Assembly: GCF_964340395.1 (NCBI RefSeq)
Contig: NC_135560.1
Location: 15,417,598 to 15,481,597 of the forward strand
Direction of reading: 5' to 3'
Source: Glandiceps talaboti
Taxonomy: Eukaryota > Hemichordata > Enteropneusta > Spengelidae
Length of the DNA stretch: 64,000 nucleotides
The notes under the pieces are model-generated. The model was not told the DNA's origin. It was given only the letters and a program-made list of their open reading frames with translations, and did not search any database. The stretch's first letter is position 1. The number at the start of each line of letters is the position of its first letter. This document shows positions 11,796 to 25,770 of the stretch, piece by piece. The position numbers and the translations under genes were made by a program.

Positions 11796-12122
11796 GAGAC
11801 AGACAGACGGACGGATATTGACACCTTCAACGACACCTCGTTTCTCATTTTCATGTCTATATTTATTTATCTTTCCTAGGTAAAGGAGAAACGTCCCAGA
11901 GATGTGGAGAAAGATGGAAATGACGTAGCTATGGTTGAAAAAGCACTCAATTCAACGTTAGACCTTGGTGATCATAAACAACAAAGGAGGTGGAAGCACC
12001 GCGCCTCAATGGTTGATAAACTCGCCAGATTGTTGTTCCCATTTATGTTTATCCTATTCAATATGTTTTTCTGGCCGATATATAAAGCAGAAAGTTTACA
12101 TGGATGGCTAACAAGCGAGTAG
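8541..12122 (+). CDS. Cys-loop ligand-gated anion channel subunit (GABA-A/glycine receptor-like), 3' four exons
   Basis: Four exons joined by GT-AG introns (8541-8675, 10032-10261, 11190-11297, 11880-12122) encode the end of the ligand-binding domain, all four membrane helices and the stop. M1 ends [10 protein letters not shown]2 is preceded by the anion-selectivity motif PEAAPARV and continues [10 protein letters not shown], then ELPKVSYV. M3 is [21 protein letters not shown]4 is [18 protein letters not shown]. The channel would be a plasma-membrane pentamer passing chloride. The M3-M4 loop is short (about 65 residues) and basic. Exon boundaries match those of GABA-A/glycine genes: the first exon here starts at the SY..E segment after the Cys loop. 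The signal peptide, loops D/A/E/B and the Cys loop itself are not found upstream and may lie beyond the window. Ligand cannot be assigned. Confidence 0.93.
8676..10031 (+). other. Intron of anion channel gene
   Basis: GT-AG intron of 1,356 bp between exons A and B, ending in ATTTTTTGCAG. It contains a run of 13 G at 9613-9625 (CTGGGGG...GTCACC) and no other element I recognise. Confidence 0.85.
10032..10261 (+). CDS. Anion channel exon B: loop C end, M1 and M2
   Basis: The acceptor is TTTTTTGCAG and the donor ACG|GTAAGA. It encodes [19 protein letters not shown]1, the short PEAAPARV linker, M2 and the M2-M3 linker [10 protein letters not shown]. The proline at -2', alanine at -1' and arginine at 0' are the anion-channel hallmark. 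Leucine sits at 9', and cysteine at 4' is less common. Confidence 0.95.
10262..11189 (+). other. Intron of anion channel gene
   Basis: GT-AG intron of 928 bp, phase 0, ending in GTATACTTGCAG. Nothing recognisable is inside it. Confidence 0.85.
11190..11297 (+). CDS. Anion channel exon C: M3
   Basis: Begins [11 protein letters not shown] directly after the M2-M3 linker and ends [10 protein letters not shown] at AAG|GTAAAA. AVDxW opening M3 is typical of the anionic Cys-loop family. Confidence 0.93.
11298..11879 (+). other. Intron of anion channel gene with (CA)n tract
   Basis: GT-AG intron of 582 bp ending in TATCTTTCCTAG. A (CA)n and (CAGA)n tract lies at about 11756-11815. Confidence 0.85.
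11880..12122 (+). CDS. Anion channel exon D: cytoplasmic loop, M4 and stop
   Basis: Starts [15 protein letters not shown]. The loop contains basic QQRRWKHR just before [11 protein letters not shown], the usual entry into M4. M4 contains [12 protein letters not shown], and a 12-residue extracellular tail ends WLTSE with TAG at 12120-12122. Confidence 0.93.
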   Translation, partial: VKEKRPRDVEKDGNDVAMVEKALNSTLDLGDHKQQRRWKHRASMVDKLARLLFPFMFILFNMFFWPIYKAESLHGWLTSE

Positions 12123-12196
12123 AATGTGGTGTTTAACACTCCTACCAGACGCCAAGAAATTACGTCGAGTAAATATATATACATTATACTTCATGC

Positions 12197-12292
12197 TTGC
12201 ACATACATACATACATACATACATACATACATACATACATACATACATAAATACATAAATACATACATAAATAAATACATACATACATACAT

Positions 12293-12329
<37 letters not shown>

Positions 12330-12365
12330 TACATACATACATACATACATACATACATACATACA

Positions 12366-12393
<28 letters not shown>
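12197..12393. repeat. (CATA)n microsatellite with AAATA and CA interruptions
   Basis: Nearly 200 bp of (CATA)n with internal AATAAATA and (CA)n. It begins about 75 bases after the channel stop codon and so probably lies in its 3' UTR. Confidence 0.95.
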
Positions 12394-12396
<3 letters not shown>

Positions 12397-12648
12397 GAGT
12401 GCAAAAGTATTGTGTGTATGTTCGTATATACATTTTAAGCTACACAAATATTTTACAACACGTTTCAACGAGGTACTAAAGTTACGTATAGTAAATATCT
12501 ATGCGGACTGGAAACAATTATCTTAGCACCTGAGATGTACATTACATAGATCCTATCATCAACGTGAAACAATTGTATATATTTATACTAGAATCATAGC
12601 ATTTGTGAACAAACCGTGCTAAGCTTGAATTCACAAAACGTCTGATTA

Positions 12649-12654
12649 AATAAA
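12649..12654 (+). terminator. Candidate polyadenylation signal for the anion channel
   Basis: AATAAA within GATTAAATAAATC, about 530 bases after the stop codon. It is the first good signal outside the microsatellite. Use is inferred. Confidence 0.35.
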
Positions 12655-13069
12655 TCTAGCATGACATATGATGATTTCTGTGGGTTTTTAGATTTTAGGA
12701 CGAAGAAGGTTCAATGTTACTTTATTTGTCTCGGTTCTTGAGCTGAATAAGTCATACAATATTTGGATACCACATTTTACAGTCGTTTTTGTCTTTCCAT
12801 ATAATTTTATGGTATGTTTCCTTGGTTACTTTTAAATGAAACGTTTTTGACGTAGAAGTAAGAACTGAAATGGCATAATATATATTGAATGCGCTCCTAT
12901 GCATAGATAATTAATGTTCTTTGATACAAGCAATATGGTATAGACAGTTAATATCGTTTCCCTGTCACGTGATGTACACAATTTATGAATATATTCGGCC
13001 CAATAGGGAAACTGATCTTTCGCTCACGTGAGTGTGCGGAGGTTCAGTAGTTGTATAGGCATGATAAAG

Positions 13070-13070
<1 letters not shown>
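12655..13070. other. Non-coding stretch
   Basis: No gene or element is recognised. Confidence 0.45.
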
Positions 13071-13109
<39 letters not shown>

Positions 13110-13127
13110 AGCTGTCTGTCTGTCTAA

Positions 13128-13161
<34 letters not shown>

Positions 13162-13166
13162 GTGTG
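13071..13166. repeat. (GTCT)n microsatellite
   Basis: GTCT tetranucleotide repeats interrupted by CAGCTGTCTG and CTAAGTCTG, ending in CTGTGTGTG. Confidence 0.95.
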
Positions 13167-13724
13167 TGTTAACATTTTTCTTAATTCAAAATAATCCCAC
13201 CACAAATGTATAATTTCGTCGTCTGTTGATTGTTTTATTGAAGTTAATAAAACCATTAAAATCTTTAATATGGTAATTTCCAACCCACTTGTTTATGAGA
13301 CCGTTATTAATCTATATTCGGTGTTATTTGACACAACTATTATATGGTTCAATAGTGTTCTAGGCTAAGGCATGGCATGTGTCTGTTTGGCTGGCTGGCT
13401 AGTTGTTGACTGATTGACTGAACATGTGAATAAACACTTTAAATAAATTAACACATAAACTGTCCAGTTGTTCTACAACGCTACTGGTGCTATTTGTGAT
13501 ATCACCACTAACCCAGGTCTCGGGATGAGACCTTTTTCAATTAAAATTACTATGGTTAACAATGTCGCTATGTAAACAGGATCATTCATCAAATGCCTAC
13601 TAAGCTTTGTGATATAGCTATTTATGTTGTGTGCTATGAAACTAATTTCGAGCTAGCCAAGATATTAATATGCATATTCCCATAGTAATTATGCTGTAAG
13701 AATGTTCTCAAAAAGAGTAATAGT
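13167..13724. other. Non-coding stretch
   Basis: Contains a short GGCTGGCTGGCTAG run near 13389. No gene is recognised. Confidence 0.45.
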
Positions 13725-14090
13725 AGAAGTAAAATTTATTTAAAAACAGGAAACAACCAAAGCTGATTTCCACCTGGACCCTGTAAACACACATTAACAC
13801 ATGACAAACACCACACACACACACACACACACGTACGTACGTACGTACGTACGTACGTATGTACAAACAATGCGGAAGCAAAGTTTAAAACAAGAAATTG
13901 AACACAACAAAGTTAACAGAAATATTTACACAGCCATTCAGTTACACCATTCTGTAAGTTGTATTCCTAAAGGTATGAATAGTGTTTGTCGGTAGACTGT
14001 TCCATAGAACACCTCCAGAGTATTTGAAAGTTCTATTGCCGGAATTACACCTAATTCTCAGTTGGGGTGGATTTTGTATGGTTGCTTGAA
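13725..14090 (-). pseudogene. 5'-truncated non-LTR retrotransposon (LINE) end, minus strand
   Basis: On the minus strand, an open stretch ending with a stop at 13942-13944 reads TIQNPPQLRIRCNSGNRTF, then KYSGGVLWNSLPTNTIHTF. The K/R-Y-x-G-A/G-x-LWNSLP signature is the usual C-terminus of jockey/CR1-like LINE reverse transcriptases. Upstream the frame is stopped near 14090, so only the last ~50 codons survive. Downstream, the 3' UTR holds CA/GTAC repeats, and AATAAA lies near 13735 on the minus strand. Confidence 0.72.
13808..13863. repeat. (CA)n followed by self-complementary (GTAC)n
   Basis: A CACACACAC run passes into GTACGTACGTACGTACGTAT. The GTAC block is its own reverse complement and can extrude as a hairpin. 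Confidence 0.95.
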
Positions 14091-16290
<2,200 letters not shown>

Positions 16291-16291
<1 letters not shown>

Positions 16292-16833
16292 CCATTTACA
16301 TACTATAAGGTATTTAAAAGTACATTGATATGTCTATTATGACTTCAACTTGGAAGATCTTTCGAAAACGTGGACTTTCTCCTGAAACAATATATGTCGC
16401 TTAAAGCATGTACATCAGTCAATGTATATTTCATCTATGCTTTAAAACCATGAAAATATACATAATCGAAAAAGTTGAATTTAACTGAGTCAGACTAAAG
16501 AAACTTTGAAAAGTGCACAAATTTATGATTCACTGTAGTGGGAAACAACCAATGCCTTTAAGATTACCAATGTGGTGGTAGCAGTGGGATCGAGTCATTA
16601 CGATTGATGCTGGACTCTGTCCTTTTTCTTGTCTAACAACATTTTTAATCAATGTTTTCGAAATGTTTGAACAGGGTGATAATGGTCATGTTTTAGAGAC
16701 GGAAAACTGTTGGAGGGTTACATTTTAGAAAACAGAATCAGGAGAAGGTCACATTTTATACATCAGACCAGAGTCGACTTTCCACGATCACTCCCTTCCC
16801 TTTAAACTAAAGGTTCCTTACTGGATACACAAA
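16291..16833. other. Non-coding stretch
   Basis: Nothing recognisable. Confidence 0.45.
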
Positions 16834-16891
16834 GGGGTGTTACTTACCATGTTTACTTTGCAGGGGTGTTATTTACAATGTTTACTTTGAA
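16834..16891. repeat. Two tandem copies of a 29-bp unit
   Basis: GGGGTGTTACTTACCATG and GGGGTGTTATTTACAATG, each followed by TTTACTTTG, with a period of 29. Confidence 0.85.
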
Positions 16892-19422
16892 CATTACCTT
16901 GAAGTCTGTATATCGCGTCTACCCCAGAGATTAATAACAGACGCAGGAGACAAACTAGTGTTTATCATCATTTTATTGCAGTTAAGCAAACCAAGACATG
17001 TTTACTATACATGAGCAATTACACCCCTGTGAATAATAGTAATTCTTTATCACTTTGATGAGAACATTGTCTAGCAAATGAACTCTATGATGAATTGTGA
17101 ATTGATAAATGAGAAGAGTGGCTGATCAGTGGATCACGATCTTGGAATAAGTCGTTAGATACAGTTGGTCGAATGAAGTAGCTTTTTTTCCAAAGTCTGC
17201 TAAATACGTCAATATTTTAGTACCGACTTGTTTGTACCTGGTCTTTATCACTTGCATAAGTCCCTTGGGAGAACTTTTAAGTCTCATATCCTTCAAATAT
17301 TTGAGTTCGGTATTCATTTGTAGCTTTTGTAGAAGACAATTGCCTCAACTGCTTTTCCCCTAGTTACAAGTAGTTTCGTAAGGGCCATACGCGTTCACGC
17401 CACAGTGCCACAATCATACACTCAGGTCATTATTTAACTTCAAAGAACTAACTTGTTATGCTGCAACCTTTAGTAACCACATAATTTGCTCTCAGTTGGC
17501 AAACACAGATCAGGTTCTTGACTAAAGATGGCGCTCTTCATATGAGCACAGTACGGTACAAAGGGAATATAGCTATGCCAGTATTTTATTTAGGGAAGAA
17601 TTAACAAAAAAGAATGAAAAGGGAAATATTTTTATGCCACTCAAAGTGCGATCTGTAGGGGGATTCAGTTGCGCTGTAAATAACCTAGTTGGCGAGTTTA
17701 ACTGATGTTATATATTAGTCCGATATATCCGGAAACATGTTAAAAATATATAAAAAAATATATGTCACCGTAACTATGAGATTAGGAAATTTATTATGAT
17801 GCATTTCCTTATGTATCTAACATTTGATAAATAATTGGGATGCGAAAATACAGAAGATGACAAACACATGTACAGAAATAACAAACATGCCGCCCCCTGG
17901 TGTTCAATTGTGTAACTCTGTGGTCTACAAGTTTAGTTCACTCTTTCGTATGCTGGATGAAAAGCAAGTTCTTCACGTTATCGGGTACGGCATGCTAAAA
18001 CAAATTTACAAAAAATAAGAAGGAATCTGACATTCATGCCGACAATGATACTACCTGATTCACGTGCAAAACTGCAAGAATATTCTGCGACGAAATTGTC
18101 ACCACTTGTCAAATATTAATGAGAATAAAGGTCTAGTGGTAACATCTTAACAATCACTCTCCGTACTATGGATATAATCTTCTAATCTTGCACATAATGA
18201 ATGTGGTGGATTTCACGTACAAGGAAAGGGTGGAAATAATCTACACAGTGAAACCAGTCGGTTAGTAATAGTAATGGTCCATGGCAGATACAAGGCAACT
18301 GAACTGAATGTTTGCATTGTATATATAATACAAGTTAATTTAGCCTGTTATTTCATGTTCATTATAAAGACAGTATATGTACCTGGTTGATGGGGCATGG
18401 AACCATCATCAATAGATACAAACAGTTATGAAAGAGAGATATATTTATGTCTGTATAGACACTTATAACTTTATTATAGTTTCACTGTAGTTCAGCTCCG
18501 AGGTGTAGATGCTCATTAAAGCAACTGTCTAAATCCCTTATATTTAAACTATCTCTCTCTAACATGTTTGCTCAGTTGGTTTTATAATGATAAAAACGAC
18601 CTGAAAAACTGATGAAAAATGAGCGTTGTATTTACCACCCTTTAAGACATCGTCCAGTTTTCAACGTAATTCAAACTTCACTCTCTTTTTTATTTCAGCG
18701 AGTACGTTTATGAACATTGAACTACTACTATACATACTGAAATACAATATGATTATTTGGGGGATTTAATAAAATACCCTTGAATCATATTAAAGCTCGC
18801 TGTAAGACCCATGGTATGTCGCGATGGAACATCTGTAGATATCAAACGGTAAATTCCGCACCAAATTACGTTATAAAAATATTAAAGACCCTGGCCTTTG
18901 TCGAAATGAAAGCGATTGGTTCTCGAAGCCACTAGTGAGAATAGAAAATAAGAATATAATCTTTCTTTCATCATTTCTTTCACTTACGTATATTAGACAA
19001 GTTTAAGTAGTCTAACCTTTTTAGATACAAGCACTATTTAATTGCAAAATGAAGTAGATGATCTTGCTTTTCCAGTGACTGTTTATTTCGTCAATGTAAG
19101 TTCAGCAGTTACAATGGTGGCTAGTCGAGTAGAAACAAATCTTCGTCTGGCTCAACAAAATGTCTTAAGGCAAACTAATACTGTTTCTTTTTTCCCTCAA
19201 CTGGTGTAACAAAAATCTTACCATCATTTCTAGATTTTCTTGGCGTGGGTTACCAGTATCTATGAGCACATCGTAGCCATTTCATATATATCTCAATAAT
19301 ATCCACGAAGGTTTATCTGTTTAGGTATGGTTTACGTAATAGTTTAAATATAACAATTATGTTTCAATTGTGTTCAGTACCAGACGCGATGTAATGTTAG
19401 CAGGACATTTGCTGATCCAGAT
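16892..19422. other. Non-coding stretch with weak ORFs
   Basis: A 63-codon minus-strand ORF (17126-17317; starts MNTELKYLKDMRL) has a minus-strand AATAAA about 150 bases downstream, near 16975. It matches no family I know and is stopped in frame just upstream. A 64-codon + ORF at 17824-18018 is also unrecognised. Neither is called a gene. Confidence 0.35.
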
Positions 19423-19587
19423 AATAAAATGTAGCAGACATCTGTCGAGCAAGACAATAAAATCTAACAGATATTTGACGAGAAAGACTATAAAATGTAG
19501 CAGATATTTTTCGAGTCATACAATAAAATGTAGCAGACATTCATCGAGCCAGACAATAACATGTAGCAGATATTCGTTGCGCCAAAC
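19423..19587. repeat. 33-bp minisatellite, five copies
   Basis: Five back-to-back 33-bp units follow AATAAAATGTAGCAGACATT then CATCGAGCCAGAC, each with several substitutions. A diverged sixth unit lies just before. Because 33 is a multiple of three, the region stays open on + (19370-19729) as a repeated 11-residue motif. That frame is probably a by-product of the repeat. Confidence 0.93.
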
Positions 19588-20634
19588 AATGTTTTCTTTC
19601 TGTTTAACTGACTTCCATGGTAAAATCACTTTGTTATTCAGTGACATAAGTCAACGACATGCCCCTTCTGCCACTTCAAACATTAATTGCTTTCAATTCA
19701 GAAAATGTCACAACGGCGACGGGAAATAATAAAAGAGGTTATCGTAGGATAGCCGTAATGACTTTTGATTACACCTTTCTTCCAAAGGCTAATTGCATCT
19801 TGATACGCTTGTCTCAAAGTCAATTCAAAGATGCCGACTCTTTTAAAAGGTGTATATACTTACTCGAGGTATTGAGTTCATGATGAAATATATATTCCCG
19901 AACTGTTAAAGTCACATAATAGTATTGCAAAAAATTTAAGAACGCGAAGATAATGTTTGTTTTTCACACATGGGCTAGGGTTGATATTCAAGGGAGAAAG
20001 GTCAAGTAAAATGAAGTGTACGCACGCCATTTACTTGTCAATGACTATTCTCTACAATAGTATTAGTATTAGTTTTCTTGGCCTATTTTTCGCTATCAGG
20101 ATTCTCAAGCTGAATAAGTCTACAATATTTAACATACATACGTCATGCTTACGTCAACGACACACGACAAACAAGAAAAGCAGTTTGACCTTTCAAAGCG
20201 TAAATGTTCTAATAACAAATTGGATGACACCCCCCTTTATTTACATAGTGCCAATAGTATAAAGAATTAAAAGATTTTGAAAAGTCAAAAAAGTACCTTA
20301 TTCTACTCTTCACCCAAAAAAATAAATATGTAACTTTCCTTCAAGGTCACCTCATGCCATGTGATTCTCGCGAGCCAGAGAACATTTTTTCCGCTGACGC
20401 AATGAATAGTCTGTTAAGCGACTCCGTAAAGAAGCTAGCAGTTTTTACGACAATGCGAGACAATGTCAACAGAAGAATAAATAATGAAAGTAATGAACAG
20501 TATCTCATCAACCATTACTTAACTTGTATTTCACAACCAAAGCTCACATCAAGATATCTCCAATTATCAAAGGAAATATCAAACATAACAGTAAACTTCC
20601 GAGAGGAACGCTAGCCTAGATTAGTAAAGTCGTG

Positions 20635-20639
<5 letters not shown>
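19588..20639. other. Non-coding stretch with an unassigned 86-codon ORF
   Basis: The + ORF 20354-20614 (starts MPCDSREPENIF, ends NITVNFREER) has a fairly protein-like, charged composition without low complexity. I recognise no domain and no clear splice signals. A real exon is possible but unproven. Confidence 0.25.
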
Positions 20640-20689
<50 letters not shown>

Positions 20690-20766
20690 GTGAGTGAGTG
20701 AGTGAGTGAGTGAGTGAGTGAGTGAGTGAGTGAGTGAGTGATTATTTGATTGATTGATTGATTATT
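20640..20766. repeat. (GATT)n(GAGT)n(GATT)n microsatellite
   Basis: A GATT block passes into a GAGT block and back to GATT. A single-base variant has been amplified in the middle. Confidence 0.97.
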
Positions 20767-20883
20767 ATGTTTTTATTGGTAAAATTTGCAAACAAAAGAC
20801 CGAAATCTCCTGTGACTGCGAAATATGGCGTGATTGCATAACATCTTTTTCATCCGATTCAATATGTGATTCTGAGTCAGACA

Positions 20884-20884
20884 A

Positions 20885-20943
<59 letters not shown>

Positions 20944-20976
20944 ATACGTAAATAAATAAATAAATAAATAAATAAA
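20884..20976. repeat. (AAAT)n microsatellite
   Basis: AAAT tetranucleotides with one TACGTAAAT interruption. Confidence 0.97.
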
Positions 20977-22150
20977 AAATCAGAACTTTACCAGTCTACA
21001 CCTAGCAATTCAATTCAATGCTCGGGTTCGTTTACGAATGGGCAAGCGAAATTAAGCAAAGTAAAACAAAATATTGAACGTTTGGTTTGTGCCTGGTTGT
21101 ATCAAACAAAGTCAGTGAAAACTAACGTGAAACGGGTATTCTGACCTAACGCTACTAATGGCCTCAACCTGTGTCTCTTTCAAACGTGAAGTACTCCATC
21201 CTGTTTCGTAAAATACAGCAAAAACCATTACCGTGTAAAATAGTATTCATGAGTCAAGTCTTTTAGGCTTTAACACAACGTTTCCACTTTTGACCTTGAC
21301 TTTTACATTGGTGTTCAATTACCAGAGTTCACCTTATTTCCTTCAAAGAACGATCGACGACAACGCCTTTGGATAATGAACTTATAATTCTGTGGCTTCA
21401 AGTTATCTGCAAACGTCTTTCTCGTTATAGACGAGTTGACAATATCCTTGAAATTTAAAAAAAAAACGTTAAAAAATATCAATTGTTTTCGATCAATTTC
21501 CTCTTTTCCTGATTTTTTAAGAATGATGTAAATTGATCTTCAAGTAATTATATGTTCAAATAGCGTATCACACCGTAGGCGTACTAAATGCTATTAGAAG
21601 ACTATTTTCTATATCCAAACATATCCGATGATAGTGCCTTCAACTGATTAAGGATGTGATATCTCTACATGTATATGTTGAAAGCAAAGAAGTCATTTAA
21701 TTTCGAACCTTGCAATAGTCTGATAGGCGCCGATTTCCTGTTCAATGCCAAGTGTCCTTGGGTCAAACGTCTGACTGCTTTGAAGTCCAAGGTATAGGGC
21801 AATATTGTAATATGATCAACACACATTTGATTTCCACATTTTGCCGGATCATTATCTCACATCACCAAGTTACTAAATAATCTAACCTAGTGCTTTCCTA
21901 GAGAGTAAATGAAGTTATTCTTCAAATATTGTTTAATATATGGAATCTCTCCGAAAGTAGCTTCTAATTAAGATTTTACTTTTCTTTCTTTTTCTTAACA
22001 AATTTCGAAAATTGACATTATTTTGTACTTTGTTTTTTATGAATAAGATAATTAAGCTGTTTTATAGTGAATAAACAATCTATCGTTTGGATAGCTTCTA
22101 GTTGGTCGCATCGTATACTGTAGGCTTTAAGAGTCATGTTTGTAGATAGC

Positions 22151-22151
<1 letters not shown>
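20977..22151. other. Non-coding stretch
   Basis: Nothing recognisable. Confidence 0.45.

Positions 22152-22226
<75 letters not shown>
22152..22226. repeat. (TA)n microsatellite
   Basis: About 75 bases of pure TA dinucleotide. Confidence 0.97.
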
Positions 22227-22231
<5 letters not shown>

Positions 22232-22394
22232 ATTTATGTCAATTTTAATCCCAAAAATATGAAAGAGGATGCAAGACGGAAAGATTTCCATGAAAGATGA
22301 GTGATAAATAATGAATGTTCATATACTATACACTGGCGATGTTGGTTGGTAATATCATTAAAGGTGTATTGGCTTAAACAGAACGTTGCCAGGC

Positions 22395-22462
22395 CAAACA
22401 AAAATCACTGCTACATTTCATTTTCTGCCTCAACAAAAATCTCACGCTACATTTCATAGTCT
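22395..22462. repeat. Short tandem pair related to the 33/42-bp minisatellite
   Basis: CAACAAAAATCTCACGCTAC and CAAACAAAAATCACTGCTAC are each followed by ATTTCAT. The GCTACATTTCAT core resembles GCTACATTTTAT of the arrays at 19.4 and 57.9 kb. Confidence 0.5.
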
Positions 22463-24706
22463 AACTCCTTATCGAAATAGTACCAACTTTTCAACATTTG
22501 TTTGCGTGTGATACCATTACCTCCAATTAATTGTCATATTGTAAACGGTGTAGCGATGGTATGCTCAGAAAATCATTTTTTTCACACTTTATATTAAATC
22601 AAAATTGATGTTAGTATAACATCTCGGCACATGGACGATCGTCATAAGATGCAATACTATATCAGCAATACTAAATGGTGTATGTTGAACAAGATGATGA
22701 AGTTTAGCTATTTTATTCAGATTTATGTCGACTCAGGCGACGTTCTCTTTCAGTTGACACGGTTTCATTATGAATACCAATATATTCAATCTTGGTAAAC
22801 TTTATTGAATTTCGACATTAGACACGACAGTCAGAAACAGGGTAATTCATTACATCGTTGATTGTATGTATGCTGGCCCTCTATATTTGACAGAACATCA
22901 ATTGCGTATCTTTGATTATTTTCCGGATAATTTTTACAAAGGTTTGGGAATTTTGCCTCTTTTAGAATCATCATGATTTTGATTACGTTTGCCACATACT
23001 CTATATAATTGGGCCAAGCAATCAAAATGAAAACGGGAAGACATTGATACAAAAAACTGTAAGCTACTCTGGATATGATATAGACTCAACTTGCTGCAGG
23101 CACTTGAAACGAGTCTGAAAATAATAAATGAGGGTCATTGCTGCCACTCTGACAGGGGGTGTCATCGGCCAATTATTTGTCAAATTTGAAAGAACTCAGC
23201 GATATCGGAAAGAGGGAGGGAGAGATTGATTATGGAATGGAATGTCTCTCGTATTTTCCGGAAGTAATCCAGCCCTGTGCAAAGTCAACGGGTTTGTAAT
23301 TAGTTCAATGTTTTTATTATTAATTTGACAGTGAATGTCAGAGTCCATGTTAAGTAAGGAAATGTAACAATGATCATGCAGTTAAAGGATATTTACTTAC
23401 ATTATGAACCTTGTTTTTGTTATTCTATAAATTGGCAATTCACGTTTTCTTTTTTCTTAAATGAAATCATGAAAGTAAACTAAGTCGTTTGCTTTGTCTT
23501 TACACAAACGAGTCACGGTTCCTGTAGCTGTTGTATCGACGGGTCAAAGTATGCAGCAGTTATTCTTCTGAATAGTTTTTTTAATAATGCATTGTTCTTC
23601 GATCTGGAACCTCACCTGCATGTACAAGAGGACTTGGAAGCCTACAACAATTTACCGGTGAAACTTAATTTTATATTTTCTGGCAAAGGGCATATGAAGA
23701 CACAAAGGCTACAAATCATCCGTACATGTACATGATGATGATACATGCCAATAATAAAACACCATATATATATATATGCCACCAGGTTTCTCAGTAGTAT
23801 GCTTATTCATAGCAATGTAAAGAAGCACAAACCTTGCAAGGTTATTTTTGACATTTGGTGTGGTTTTGAATGTATTATTCATTTCATCTCAGTGTCCTGG
23901 CTATGTGTGCTACAAGCCTATCTTTCCCTTTGAATTGCTACATATCAACTAAGCTTCGCGACATGATTGTACGTCATTATGAGATTGCAATATAAGTATC
24001 GCCCTTCGGGCAGCCTAAGATCAGTTCAAAAGATGTTGAAACTTCGTATTATACGTAAAGGTTACCCAGAACTCCAGAAGACATATATTACAAAAATGAC
24101 TGATACTTCAGAGAAGATAGCAAGATGGTAATACGATCTGATGGATATTTCTATTCGGTACCAAAGCAAGCTTTCTGCAGACAGTGTAGTGAATGGGTGT
24201 CTTTACTTTCATCTTTCCATTGCCTGAGCGACGACATAGTGATGTTACATAAAATCTCTTTTAGCAGTTATTGTGTAAAGAATGCGTTCTCATAGAATAT
24301 CTTAGATTTTGACACAGATTATCCAGAAACGTGTTTTGTAGATACAAGTTTTGATAATCTTATATATCTATCAGATTCACTTTTAAGATTTATATAACAG
24401 ATTGTAGAACGGTATTTAAATGTAGTTGAATCTACTTGTGTGCCTTGCAAGTATGAACGCATCCCATGCCAGTCTGATAATGATCTACAATATATTGTAG
24501 ATTATGTTAACGGCTTAGTGTGTCATTTAATTCATTGAACTAAAAGTTACTAAATCAATTCTGTACTTGATTTAGAAGATTAAGTTTTAAGAAGTTGCTA
24601 TCTAAACGACTCTTCGATTACCTAGACATCTATTCGATTGGTAATAGGTAGATGTAAGGGGTTCGTTACTTTTTGTGCATATATGTTGTTGAATTTTGCT
24701 TATGTG

Positions 24707-24738
<32 letters not shown>

Positions 24739-25770
24739 TGTATGTATGTATGTTTCTTTCTTTATGTTTATTATGCTTGCTTGCTTGCTTGCTTGCGCTC
24801 AACATTCTCTATAAATATATGATTGCTACTATAGGTTGCTCGTGAATACAAAGAGACCTTAGGACAAAGTGTGGCCTTTCAAGATGTAAGAGTTCAAGGC
24901 AAACAAACAATATTTAAATTGCACATAATGACTTGGTGGGTTAACGTGAATTAATTTCAGGAAGACCATTTTAAATGACGCATGAAATCAACGGAGTGTA
25001 CACGCTGAATACCGAATACCCTATGGGAAAATGATGAACAGAAAAACATTTACAATATATTACTATTGCGATTTTTAATGACATGTTATATACTGTATTA
25101 TCCATATATATATATAATCTAGATTTATGTTTCATATGCTATTTTACTTCTGAAACTACAAAATTCCAAAGATGTTTGGTGTCTAGAGCTGCCATCACTG
25201 CATGTCGCATCAGTAACATTCTAAGGCCAAATAAAACAAGTTGTTTGGTTCCGGTTACCCTACCCCACCCCCCATCCAGCTTTTCACGCGGACCCCAAAA
25301 CTTTTTTTACTTATGCGAGAAAAATAATAATAAAATCGCGAAAATCGTGAAGTCTCGCAAGAATAGTGGGTGCGGAAACTGCCATCAACTTAAAAAGACA
25401 ATATAAATCTATTCTTCAAATGTGTAATGACTGTACATCTGATGGGAAGAAATAAACAACACAGAGATGATCTCAAGATCTCAAGTTGGCGACGTCGAAA
25501 ATGATGGAGATTGATATTGAATGATCTGTGTCTTTGCTAATAATTAAGTATTTGAAGTCTTGTTTTTCGATCATTTGAAGCATTATCTGATTATAAACCA
25601 TAAACTTTATGAACTGTAAACATTGGACGATGAGATCTGAAAGGGAACGGGGAAGCACCAAACGTGTGCGTAGACTGATGTATATTCCACCATGACGAGT
25701 CAACAAACAACAGTACACTTATAAACTAGGAGAATAAATTAGGTAAAATCGTGTTTCTTAATTTCCGATG
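22463..25770. other. Non-coding stretch
   Basis: Contains a (TATG)n run at about 24712-24755 followed by (CTTG)n at about 24776-24795, and a GCCCTTCGGGC hairpin near 24001. The + ORF 25083-25406 (107 codons) shows no recognisable domain. Confidence 0.4.

Noticed and set aside
19370-19729. 119-aa protein with an 11-residue repeat (SRxxSSxTIKC)
   Set aside because: The frame stays open because the minisatellite period is 33. Related units at 57.9 kb have a 42-bp period with indels that break any frame, so the repeat is not maintained as protein.
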